DNA of 64,000 nt from Lewinellaceae bacterium (GTDB taxonomy: Bacteria > Bacteroidota > Bacteroidia > Chitinophagales > Saprospiraceae), in NCBI GenBank assembly GCA_016708875.1, contig JADJFA010000010.1, forward strand, positions 124,001 to 188,000. Reading direction: 5' to 3'. How positions within the stretch are numbered: the first letter of the stretch is position 1; every line of letters begins with the position of its first letter. A program made the translations under genes and the position numbers. The notes under the pieces are model-generated. The model saw nothing but the letters and a program-made list of their open reading frames with translations, made no database searches and was not told the origin of the DNA. Below are positions 1 through 9,067 of the stretch, piece by piece.

Positions 1-1560
1 TGGCCTGGCCAGCACTGTTTAGATAAAGGGTCGCGTTTTTGCAAAGCATGGTGGGTACAATGGCATCCTTCACGGTCACGAATGTATTGCAGCTCGCACC
101 GTTTCCATTTCCATCGTTCACCGTCAACGTTACCGGGTTTGAACCAAGTTGCGCACAGGTAAAACTGCTGGGCGAAACAGATACTTTATTGACCGTCCCA
201 CAATTGTCCGCACCACTTTGAAAAACATCGGCGGGTGTAATCGTCACATTGCCTGCTGCATTGAGAAATGCTGTGAAGGTTTTGCACACTACCGTTGGCG
301 CAAGATTGTCCACTACGGTTATCGTGGCGTTGCAGCTTGCGGTGTTGCCGTTTCCGTCGTTCACGGTGAGCGTCACCGTGTTTGGACCCAGGTTGCTACA
401 GTTGAATGCGCTGGGCGAAACGGATTGCTGGCTCACAATGCTGCAATTGTCTGCTCCGCTTTGGAAAACATCGTTTGATACAATGCTGACTGCTCCTGCG
501 TTGTCCAGATAGGCGGTAAACGGTTTGCAAACCACCGTTGGCGCAAGATTGTCTACAACGGTTACGGTGGTGGTACAGCTGGCTGTGTTGCCGTTTCCGT
601 CGTTGACGGTGAGCGTCACCGTATTTGCACCCAGATTGCTACAGTTTAACGCGCTGGGCGAAACAGATTGCTGGTTCACAATGCTGCAATTGTCCGCACC
701 ACTCTGGAAAACATCGTTTGGCGCAATGTTGACTGTTCCCACATTGTTGAGATAGGCGGTAAACGGTTTGCAAACCACCGTTGGTGCAAGATTGTCTACA
801 ACAGTTACGGTGGTGGTACAGGTGGCTGTGTTACCGTGTCCGTCGTTGACGGTGAGCGTCACCGTGTTTGGACCCAGGTTGCTACAGTTGAATGCGCTGG
901 GCGAAACGGATTGTTGGCTCACATTGCTGCAATTGTCTGCCCCACCTTGGAAAACATCATTCGACACAATATTGACTGTTCCCACATTATTGAGATAGGC
1001 GGTAAACGGTTTGCAAACCACCGATGGCGCAATATTGTCTACAACAGTTACGGTGGTGGTACAGGTGGCGGTGTTGCCGTGGCCATCGTTAACGGTGAGC
1101 GTCACGGCGTTCGCGCCAATGTTGGCGCAAGTGAAGGCATTTGGCGAAACGGAGACTTGGTTCACCACACTGCAATTGTCCGCGCCACTTTGGTAAAGAT
1201 CGGCTGGAACGACGGAGGCTGTGCCTGCTGCGTTCAAAAAGGCAGTGTGGGTTTTGCAAACCACCGTGGGCGCGATATTGTCCACCACCGTCACGGTGGC
1301 CAAACAGGTACCGTAGTTGCCGTTTCCGTCATTGCCTTCGAGGACTACGGTATTGGGCCCGATATTGCTGCAATTGAGCGTGTTGGGCAAAACCGCAGTG
1401 AGATTCACCGCGCCACAATTGTCTGTCCCGCTTTGGTATATATCATTCGGGGTGAGGCTCAGGGTTCCTTGCGCATTAAGGTAGGCGGTATGGTTTTTGC
1501 ACACAAGGCTCGGCGCCGTCTGGTCTTTGAGAATGACGTAAAATTTGCAAGTTGCACCAT
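1..1560 (-). repeat. Tandem 243-bp coding repeats (81-aa HYR-like units)
   Basis: The motif around accgttggcgcaagattgtc recurs near 291, 534, 777, 1020 and 1266, with more diverged copies near 50 and 1510. The period is about 243 bp, or 81 codons. Central copies are nearly identical in DNA, so the array has probably been homogenised by recombination. It may also be a place where an assembly collapses. Confidence 0.85.
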
Positions 1561-4378
1561 TCCCAGTGACGTCATAGGCGTTCATGGTAACCGTTACGGT
1601 GTCATTATGGCCGCTCAAAACTGTACCTGGTCCGGGGTGTATGAACAATGTAATTTCCCCATCGGCCGTACAATCATCCGTGAGTGAGATCGGCTGGTGA
1701 CTGCCCAGGGTGTTCTCGCAATTTTCATTGGCAGCGAGTATTTTGGTGTTTGGGCAGGTAATACTGGGTGGGTTGTGTTCTGCCACCAATATGCTGGCAG
1801 TGCAAGAACTGCTCAGGCCTGCGCCGTCCGATGCTGTTAAGGTAACGGTGCGCCAACCGATATCCTCGCAAGAGAAGACTTCCTGGTTCAAGGACAATAA
1901 AATGTCGCTCTCGCATACGCCGTTGTAGTTAATCTGGTCTTTGACTGCTTCCGGCTGTAAAAAACCCTGATAGTTTTGGTCCAGCAAAACGACTACATAT
2001 TGAGGTTGCGCTAAGCAGCTGACACCGAGTGACAACACAGGGCGCAGCTCAAGTTTCTGGCCCGACACATCTCCGAAGTCGCGGTTGTCGGAGAGTTTGA
2101 TGTAGCGATCGGAGGCTACCCGCAGCGCTCTTTGAAGTCCACCCCCGTAGTTGTGCTCGCACACCAACCGTACTTTGCCATCGGGTAGCGGTTCAACGAT
2201 AAAATTGTCGCGTTCGGTAGGGTCGTATCCTGAATCAATAAAGCATCGGTTGAGGCCAATAATGGGAGCCACAAGGTAACTTGAGGTGCCATGATACCGA
2301 AGGCGATAGGTTCGGTTGCTGCCCGAGGTAAACTCCCAATTGCGAAGGTTCTCTCCCATGAGCAAATGCGAGCCATCGCCGCCCTCTGAAGCAATGTTAG
2401 TTGTCTGACTATTGTCTTCCAAAATATTGTAGGTGCGTGGGCCGCCCACGATATTTTCCGCAAAAAGGCGGTTGAACTCCTTGACCGCATCTCGTGGCAG
2501 TACCCCGTTCGATCTTTCCGTGGCATTGTTGACCACCAAAAAATTGGGCACGCCCATGTCGGAGCAATGTTCATACCAGCGTCGGTTGATGAGCTCGTGA
2601 TACGCCTGACCAAAGTGGTTATACACCTTCAAACGGCCTGAGGTATTCAAATCGTCGCTTCCATCCCGCTTTTCGCAGCTGTTTATTCCGGTGGGAAGTA
2701 CGGTCGGTTTATTTTCCACCATTTTTTCATACTGTGAACGGAACTGAAATTGATGTCCGTTCACGTTGAAATTCATGGTGCCGCCCCGGTGGAAAATAGC
2801 CAGGCGGCGGCCTCTCGAACGAATTTCCTCTAAAGTCAGGTTATGCAGGTTGTCGTGATCATCCTGGTTCATGATGTGTTTTACCACCGTTGGATCTATA
2901 TATTGGCTGTAAAAGGATGAATCGAACTCACTTTGGTTCGCATTGCCCTCTAAAAAAATGGTAACTACCTCTGAGGGGTTGCGGTTAAGAAAAGTCCCGA
3001 TTTGGCTCATCCACTGGTCAAATCGGCTATAATACACTCCGCCATTTGGCCAGGCAATACCGGGAAGGTCGTCGCCCTCTCCTCCACTACGCCTGGGATT
3101 GCTAAATGCATACACCATATCGGGGATCATCTGTTGATCCCTTAGTTCATAATATGCAGGACTTGCGTTTGGTGCGTTCAGACTGGTTTGAGACCAGCAG
3201 TCGAATGTAAAAGCGCGCACCCCTCCATCAAGCTGTGTATCCAAATCTTCCGCTTGGCCAAAAGAGGCAGCGGTATAGCCATAATGCGGAGATACCGTTG
3301 CATTGTGGCTGGTGAGCCAGCAAACCTCCGAGTATTTACGGCAATCTTCCAACTGGTTCCTGCCGCTCCAAATTTTGATGACATTGTAGGGTGCTGCCGG
3401 CCCTGCGCAAAGCAGGCGTGCCGAGCCGATTATTTCCACGGAATTGCGGCTGGTTGGCACAATCGTGCCGCCCCAACGAAAACCCGGCGTGGAGGCAGTG
3501 TTGTAGTCCGTTAGTGACAGTAGAATGTCTGCAACATTTTCAGTGAGCGTGAAATTGCCAGCACCAGCGTCCCATTCAAACCTGGTTAGCCTGAGCCTTT
3601 CTTCGGCATCCACAATTTCGTCCGTGCGATACAGCGCAACGCCGTACATATCACCGGAAACATCGTACAACAAATTGTAACCCGAAGCAGAAGTGAATGT
3701 GTTGAAACTTTGTTGGTAGTCAAAATGGCAGTCTTCGTCTGTGAGCGGTAAACCGTTTGACTTGTAAAGCGACAAACCTCCACCAGGCAATCCATGCTCC
3801 CTGCCTGTGCTTACTGTTAAATAATGGCATTGCTTAGCTTCATTATACACCAAGCCAACGGCATCATAGCGATCGTCCAGGCCACTTAATTTTAAATGCG
3901 TCAATTCGATTGGATCATCCGGGTTGGTGGCATCGTAAAAGTGAATGGAAACTTTGATATAGTCCAATTTATCCTCGCCAGCTGGCACGGCGACGATGTT
4001 GCCACAAGCTTGTATCGCGCTGGGGTGTGATTGCTTGTACCCAACCTTCTTGAATGCAGCTGTCTCATTGGGCCTTGTGAAGGCAAGCAGGCCATATCCA
4101 TTTGAAGTCAGGCCGCTGTGCGAATACACATAGCGCCCATCGGAGAGCCTTGCAAGCCCCTGCACGTGATCTTGTACCGCATCGTATTCTTGAAAATACT
4201 GTGCCGAATAGGTATGCTGCACAAGGTGTCTCACCGGTTTGGTTTCGCCCATATTCTGAATGATAGCGGGTATGTTATTGAGTGCTATGCTCCGGTCGTT
4301 TTGTGCGGTCAAGCGAGGCGCCTGAAAAAGGGCAACTGCGAGAACAAGAAATAAGTAGAATAAGCGAATTGAGTTCAT
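1..4378 (-). CDS. Secreted PLC-like phosphodiesterase with HYR-type repeats (C-terminus beyond left edge)
   Basis: One open frame runs from ATG at 4378 to the window edge (over 1,459 residues, no stop). The N-terminus is a signal peptide (MNSIRLFYLFLVLAVALFQA, then RLTAQ). Around residues 350-480 there is a PLC-X/PLC-like TIM-barrel signature: SHNA with a candidate catalytic His, QLDGGVRAFTFD, and FLNRNPSEVVTIFLEGN. A beta-trefoil-like stretch follows (RLRYHGTSSYLVAPI, then DRYIKLSDN). From about residue 950 there are at least six 81-residue immunoglobulin-like repeats with the pattern APTVVCK...YLN..G......D.FQ.GADNCS.V...SVSP..F.C...G.N.VTLTVNDGNGN.A.C..TVTVVD, close to HYR domains. A T9SS sorting tail is expected beyond the edge but not seen. 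The gene lies downstream of a hybrid AraC-type regulator on the same strand, with 21-bp direct repeats between them. The substrate is unknown; it could be phosphoinositide, GPI-type or another phosphodiester. The short shadow frames on both strands come from the repeat composition. Confidence 0.8.
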   Translation of the reverse strand, partial: MNSIRLFYLFLVLAVALFQAPRLTAQNDRSIALNNIPAIIQNMGETKPVRHLVQHTYSAQYFQEYDAVQDHVQGLARLSDGRYVYSHSGLTSNGYGLLAFTRPNETAAFKKVGYKQSHPSAIQACGNIVAVPAGEDKLDYIKVSIHFYDATNPDDPIELTHLKLSGLDDRYDAVGLVYNEAKQCHYLTVSTGREHGLPGGGLSLYKSNGLPLTDEDCHFDYQQSFNTFTSASGYNLLYDVSGDMYGVALYRTDEIVDAEERLRLTRFEWDAGAGNFTLTENVADILLSLTDYNTASTPGFRWGGTIVPTSRNSVEIIGSARLLCAGPAAPYNVIKIWSGRNQLEDCRKYSEVCWLTSHNATVSPHYGYTAASFGQAEDLDTQLDGGVRAFTFDCWSQTSLNAPNASPAYYELRDQQMIPDMVYAFSNPRRSGGEGDDLPGIAWPNGGVYYSRFDQWMSQIGTFLNRNPSEVVTIFLEGNANQSEFDSSFYSQYIDPTVVKHIMNQDDHDNLHNLTLEEIRSRGRRLAIFHRGGTMNFNVNGHQFQFRSQYEKMVENKPTVLPTGINSCEKRDGSDDLNTSGRLKVYNHFGQAYHELINRRWYEHCSDMGVPNFLVVNNATERSNGVLPRDAVKEFNRLFAENIVGGPRTYNILEDNSQTTNIASEGGDGSHLLMGENLRNWEFTSGSNRTYRLRYHGTSSYLVAPIIGLNRCFIDSGYDPTERDNFIVEPLPDGKVRLVCEHNYGGGLQRALRVASDRYIKLSDNRDFGDVSGQKLELRPVLSLGVSCLAQPQYVVVLLDQNYQGFLQPEAVKDQINYNGVCESDILLSLNQEVFSCEDIGWRTVTLTASDGAGLSSSCTASILVAEHNPPSITCPNTKILAANENCENTLGSHQPISLTDDCTADGEITLFIHPGPGTVLSGHNDTVTVTMNAYDVTGNGATCKFYVILKDQTAPSLVCKNHTAYLNAQGTLSLTPNDIYQSGTDNCGAVNLTAVLPNTLNCSNIGPNTVVLEGNDGNGNYGTCLATVTVVDNIAPTVVCKTHTAFLNAAGTASVVPADLYQSGADNCSVVNQVSVSPNAFTCANIGANAVTLTVNDGHGNTATCTTTVTVVDNIAPSVVCKPFTAYLNNVGTVNIVSNDVFQGGADNCSNVSQQSVSPSAFNCSNLGPNTVTLTVNDGHGNTATCTTTVTVVDNLAPTVVCKPFTAYLNNVGTVNIAPNDVFQSGADNCSIVNQQSVSPSALNCSNLGANTVTLTVNDGNGNTASCTTTVTVVDNLAPTVVCKPFTAYLDNAGAVSIVSNDVFQSGADNCSIVSQQSVSPSAFNCSNLGPNTVTLTVNDGNGNTASCNATITVVDNLAPTVVCKTFTAFLNAAGNVTITPADVFQSGADNCGTVNKVSVSPSSFTCAQLGSNPVTLTVNDGNGNGASCNTFVTVKDAIVPTMLCKNATLYLNSAGQA

Positions 4379-4406
4379 CTCCGAACATTTTAAATGGTGA
4401 AAAATG

Positions 4407-4497
4407 TGTCTCGCGATTTGTGCTCCGAAGCGGGCGGATTCCCGCTTTACACGGGGAGTATCCGCCCTATCGGAGATGAATCGCGATTTCTGAGACA
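4407..4497. repeat. Imperfect palindromic element upstream of the phosphodiesterase gene
   Basis: Nested inverted repeats: TGTCTC (4407) pairs with GAGACA (4492), CTCCGA (4423) with TCGGAG (4470), and GGGCGGAT (4432) with ATCCGCCC (4460). It starts 29 bp upstream of the phosphodiesterase start codon, so it lies in the 5' leader or promoter region of that gene. No T-run follows it. This entry and the next two cover the 407-bp gap 4379-4785, in which I see no gene. Confidence 0.6.
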
Positions 4498-4545
4498 AAG
4501 GTGAGGGCAGGGCAGGGTTAGGCTTTCCCACTATTCTTTCAACAA

Positions 4546-4603
4546 GGTGGAGTATCCTTTCCGGACGGTGGAGTATTCTTTCAAAGGGGTGGAGTATTCT
4601 TTC
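4546..4603. promoter_or_regulatory. Three direct repeats of ggtggagtattctttc with exact 21-bp period
   Basis: Copies start at 4546, 4567 and 4588, the first with one mismatch. A 21-bp period is two helical turns, as in the tandem half-sites bound by AraC itself. The array lies 168-225 bp upstream of the phosphodiesterase start and just after the end of a hybrid regulator with an AraC-type DNA-binding domain. An operator for that regulator is a reasonable inference but is not shown. Confidence 0.45.
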
Positions 4604-4670
4604 GATTGGTTCGATTAAGCGATTGTTCGATTGATTGGATTAACCGAACAATGGACTCAATTTGGGCGGT

Positions 4671-4797
4671 GCGGGGTCATAAGACCCTCGCAGGGCGCTA
4701 CTCTTAGGGTTTTTATGAATAGGTGAGTAGGATTCAATCTGTCTTAGCAATAAACCAATCCTAAGTTCAACGCCGTGCGAGGGTCTTACGACCCCGC
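4671..4797. repeat. Inverted repeat overlapping the 3' end of the hybrid regulator gene
   Basis: The arms are GCGGGGTCATAAGACCCTCGC (split here as 4671-4691) and its near-perfect complement at 4777-4797, with about 85 bp between them. The right arm contains the last codons (FDAGS) and the TAA stop of the regulator gene. Each arm is itself a near-palindrome (GGGTC..GACCC). The left arm is intergenic. Confidence 0.7.
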
Positions 4798-7700
4798 ATC
4801 AAAAGGCCCCGCACCCCGCCATGCAGTCGGCGACATCCCAAACTCCTCCGAAAATACCCGGCTGAAAAACTTTGGGTCGTTGAACCCCGTCTGATAGGCC
4901 ACTTCGGAGATGCTCAGCGCCGGATCGGCGAGCAGGAGTCGGGCTTTCTGCAAACGGATGGCCCGCACAAATAAAGTGAGCGAACGCCCGGTGAGCGCCG
5001 TCACTTTGCGGTGTACCACCGGATAACTCATGCCCACCATTCGGCTGATGTCTTCAACGGACAAGTCTGCTTCCGAGATGCGGGCTTCCACCGCAGTACG
5101 CAGTTTCAGGAGAAAAGCGTTTTCGGGGTCGGGTGATTGGTGGATTGGTGATTGGTTTATTGGTAGATTGGTGACTGGTGGATTGGTGACTGGTGATTGG
5201 TTTACTGGTGTGCCCGGTTCCTGATCACCAATTAACCAATCACCAGTCACCAATCCACCAATAGACCAATCACCAGTTAACCAATCACCACCAGCATATT
5301 TCGCCTGGAGTTTTTGGCGCATTTCCAGCAGGTTTGACAACACTGCCCGTAGTTCTTCCGGGTGGAATGGTTTGGCCAAATAGGCATCCGCACCGCGCCG
5401 AAGTCCTGCTATACGGTCTTCCACACCCGCCTTGGCCGTGAGCAGTACCAGGGGGATGTGACTCGTGCGCTCGTCATTTTTTAAAAATTCACAGACCTCA
5501 AAACCATCTTTTTCAGGCATCATAACATCCGAAATGATGATATCCGGGATGGTTTCCAGTGCCCGTTCGATACCCGACCGACCATTGTAAGCAAAGTCCA
5601 GGCGATGGTTTTCTCCCAGGCAAACACTTAGATATTCCACAACATCGGGATTGTCCTCAATGATCAGGAGTTGAGGAATTTGAGCATTGGGGGATTGCGG
5701 GATTGGTGCAACAACCCGCATGAGCGGGTGGTTTTGCGACGAATTTTCGTTTTCGAATTCCGCCGTATTCCGAATTGGAAGCCGTACAGAAAACACGGTC
5801 CCTTTGCCCAATTCACTTTCCACTGAAATCTCTCCATCCATCAGTTTAACCAATTCCTGGGTCAACGAAAGCCCGATTCCAGATCCACCCACACTGGCAT
5901 TCTGCTGATTATCGGCCTGGAAAAAACGATCAAAAATATGGGGCAATTGATCGGGGGGATACCTGCGCCCGTATCGGAAACGGTGATTCGCATCCAACTT
6001 TCCGAAAGTTTAAAACTTTCGGAAAGTTCTACCCGAAGCCGAAGCGAAACGCGCCCACCCGGCTGGGTAAATTTGAGGGCATTTGACAATAAATTATGCA
6101 AAATATGAAGCAGCCTTTCCGGGTCGTAGTCCATCACAATTTTGCCTTCAGCGACATTGCTTTCCACTCGAAGCAATACATTTTTCATACTGGCCAGTGA
6201 GTGCATGCTCTCGGCGGCATAACGAACAAAAGCCAACACATCTCCTTGTACATAATTGATTTTCAGCGCATTGTTCTCAAGTTTGGCCAAGTCCAGGATT
6301 TGGTTGATAAGCCGAAGCAGGTTTTGCCCGCTGCGTTTGATGAGGGTAACTGCGGACTGCGCCTGCCCACTGCCTGCCGGCTGGTTTTCCAGTTGCTCGG
6401 CCATGCCCAGAATCACGGTAAGTGGCGTGCGAAACTCATGCGAAACATTGGTAAAAACCCGCGATTTGAACTTGTCCAATTCCGTCAACCGCTCGGCATT
6501 GAGATGTTCCAATTCCAATTCCTGTTGCAAACGAAGTTGCGCAAGTCGAAAACGCAGGTACCCGTAAATCAAACCGCCAATCATCGCAACGTACATCAGA
6601 TAAGCCCATACCGTTCGGTACCAAGGCGGCAAAACCTTGATTTTCAAAATAGCCGGAGTCGGATTCCAAACGCCATCGCCATTGGCGGCCATCACTTTGA
6701 ATGTGTAGCTGCCGGGCTGAAGGTTCAAATAGGTCGCGCTGCCTTCCCTGGTTTCGGGGTGCCAGCTCGTTTCTGCCCCCTCCAAAATCCAGCGAAAACG
6801 GTTCTTTGCAGTAGTGGTAAATTCAAGTGCGGCGAAGGAAAGGGTAATGCTCCGCTGTTCAAATGAAAGCCTTATATTTCCTAAAAACTCAATGGCCTGT
6901 GACAACACTCCGGTCGAGTCCCCTACCCCAACTGGTTTATTGTTGATGCTCAGTCCTGTCAAAAACACGGCTGGCAAATGAGGGTTGTCGCCAAAACTTT
7001 CCGGCGAAAAAATATTCAGGCCATTGATTCCACCAAACATCAGCGTTCCATTCGGGCCAGGAGCATAGGCCCAGGTGTTGAACTCGTCGCTTTGCAAACC
7101 ATCGGCTTCGGTAAAATTTCGAATGGCTCCCGTGGCAGGTGTGTAGCGGATAATTCCCTTGTTCGAACTCATCCAGAGATTGCCTTGGGTATCGGGCAGA
7201 ATCCCGTACAACACGTCGTTGGGCAGACCATCCCGGCTGTAAAAATGGGAGAACTGTCGAGTGCTCAGGTCCAAACGGGCCAATCCGCCTCCTTTGGTTG
7301 CAATCCACAGCACTTGCGGGTTTTGCGGGTCGAGCAGCAGAGAAGAAACGGCGTTGTGGCGCAATTTGCCGGTTTCAACCGTGTGGAGCGTGTAATAAAA
7401 CCCATCTTTACCATCGGGTTTTGCCTCCAGCAAACCGGCTTGTGTGCCAATCCACAAAGTGCCGTCGGGCGTTTTTTGAAGGCAAAAAATTTCAGGATTG
7501 ATGGAGAAAACGGATTTCAGCGAATGGGTTTTCCAACTTTCGGTTCGTGTGTCAAATTGGAACAAATGCAGGTCGCTGGCCAGCCAAACAAACCCATCAT
7601 CGTCGGTTGTCAAATTGCCCGGGATTTGAATAGAGCCTGGGATTTCAAAAATCTTTTGGGTACCATTAGGCACTGTTTTCACCAACTGCGACCTGGCGTT

Positions 7701-8936
7701 TCCTGCTGCCAACAACCATTGATTGCCGCTTTTATCAGTATTATGTCGCCAATGTCCAAGGACTTTGGAAGTGTTTTGGCGGGCAATAGGCTCGGCATTG
7801 CTGGAGGCATTTGCTGGATAAACGAGCATTTTTGTTGGAAGCACGGCTGATACTACTCCATTCGATTCCGAAAAAACAGCACCATACACAGAGTTTCCAG
7901 CAAAAAGGTGCTGCACTCGCCGAAAACCGGGATTGACCTTTAATATCCCCTTGCCGTTTTGACCGACCCAAACATTGCCGGATGAATCTTCCAACTTGCA
8001 AAGCATTGCATCCGGGCATGGAATTTTCCAGTCTGCCATGGATTTGCTAAGTTTTCCAGCGGACCTGATTTTTGAAATTGGAATGGCTACCAGTTCACCA
8101 GAGGATGCAAGCAACGCATGATTTGAACGAAGCACGCCCTCAAACTGCTCGGCTGGAAAATCAAGTACAAAATCCTGATAAGTATTCCCGTCAAAACAGG
8201 ACATCCAGGTCCCCAGAGCGCACCAGATTTTGTCTTCGGCGTCAATGTGTAAATTGATTGGGCGGGTGCCAGCAGGCCAGTTTATGGGCGTTTGCTGTAA
8301 ACTGCGGGCATCCAGCGCATAGCAAGCATTTTCGGCATTAAAAAACAGGGTGTTCCGATCTTTGCTCATCACCGCCGAATACATTTTTTCTGTGGGAATA
8401 AATTCGGGTTTTAAACTGTTAATGCGTTCTGGGTTTGAAGCCAATTGCTCCCAAAAACCTTCAGGTATTCGAATAACGCAGATTTGGCGCAGGCTGCTAA
8501 ACTCTCCCGTTACCAGCCAAATATGCTGCTGCGCATCCAAAAAAATCTTTGAAGTATATGGTGCATTAAGTGTGTTGCCTGCTATCAAAGGCAGGTGAAA
8601 AAAACGCCTCGATTTTTTATGAAAAAAGTCAAGCACACCAGCGCCCGTGGCAATCAGCAAGAAATCCCCGTGTTCTTTGAGTGCCCAAACCTGATCGTCC
8701 GACATAGAATTTGAATCCTCCGGAACGTGGGTGAATTGCAAGAACTCCCGACCATCGTACCGATTGAGACCGTTTTTGGTGCCAATCCAAATGAACCCTT
8801 CCCGGTCTTGCAGCAGGTCGGGAACATAGCCTTGTGAAAGTCCCTCTTTTATGCTGATGTTTTCAACGCGCAGCGACTGCGCATGCAGCACCGGCACAAA
8901 AAAGACAATACAAATCAGGGTAAATACTCGGAGCAT
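4786..8936 (-). CDS. Hybrid two-component system regulator (propeller/Y_Y_Y/kinase/receiver/AraC), frameshifted
   Basis: A one-component fusion of sensor kinase and response regulator (HTCS type), about 1,380 residues. I chose ATG at 8936 over the longer frame from 9011 because it gives the signal peptide MLRVFTLICIVFFVPVLHA-Q. The order is: periplasmic reg_prop beta-propeller repeats (EGLSQGYVPDLLQDREGFIW, IGTKNGLNRYDG), Y_Y_Y domain, one membrane segment (VWAYLMYVAMIGGLIYGYL), HisKA with His833 in SHEFRTPL, HATPase (NLLSNALKFT, SDTGAGIP, GGSGIGLSLT), receiver (IISDVMMPEKDGF, TAKAG, AKPF) and a C-terminal AraC HTH domain. The frame breaks at a run of six G on the plus strand (5953-5958). The upstream piece runs on to 5862 and the downstream piece is open from 5997. 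Seven G would restore GIPPDQLPHIFDRFF. Two palindromic inserts lie inside the gene. It is probably a regulator of a nearby secreted-protein gene; the ligand is unknown. Confidence 0.85.
5132..5292. repeat. Low-complexity inverted repeat inside the regulator gene (receiver-AraC linker)
   Basis: The left half is built of gattggtg/gactggtg/gattggttt units and the right half of caccaatc/caccagtc/aaccaatc units, so the region can fold back on itself. It encodes a linker rich in GDWLIGD on one arm and NQSPVTN/HQSP on the other, between receiver and AraC domains. The paralogous regulator at 17845 lacks it. The same gattggtgg units recur inside rsmF near 47930-47960. Confidence 0.8.
5996..6028. repeat. 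Perfect 16-bp-arm palindrome inside the kinase (HATPase) coding region
   Basis: AACTTTCCGAAAGTTT is followed by one A and its exact reverse complement. On the minus strand it encodes ELSESFKLSES within the ATPase domain, just before the SDTGAGIP motif. A closely related palindrome (AACTTCCCGAAAGTT and its complement) lies in the gap at 55035-55067, so this is a repeat family and not ordinary coding sequence. Confidence 0.8.
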
Positions 8937-9008
8937 AGTAGGTTTCTTGGCAACAAAGGACGCAAAAAATGCTCGTGTTCTGTCTGGTTCGAATGATGTA
9001 CTGATAAT

Positions 9009-9040
9009 CAAAAAAGCCGCCCCGGAAATTCGGGGCGGCT
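9009..9040 (-). terminator. Intrinsic terminator of the SprB-repeat gene
   Basis: AGCCGCCCCG (9015-9024), loop gaaatt, CGGGGCGGCT (9031-9040). Read on the minus strand, the stem is followed by a T-run (plus-strand A9010-A9015). It lies 28 bp after the stop of the giant gene and before the next minus-strand gene. Confidence 0.85.
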
Positions 9041-9067
9041 CTTCGATTTTTCTGATTTATGTCCAGC

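Noticed and set aside
39..1687. Long plus-strand open frames opposite the repeat region, up to 339 codons
   Set aside because: They repeat with the 243-bp period, have no recognisable domains and lie antisense to a continuous minus-strand frame with signal peptide and domains. They are shadows.
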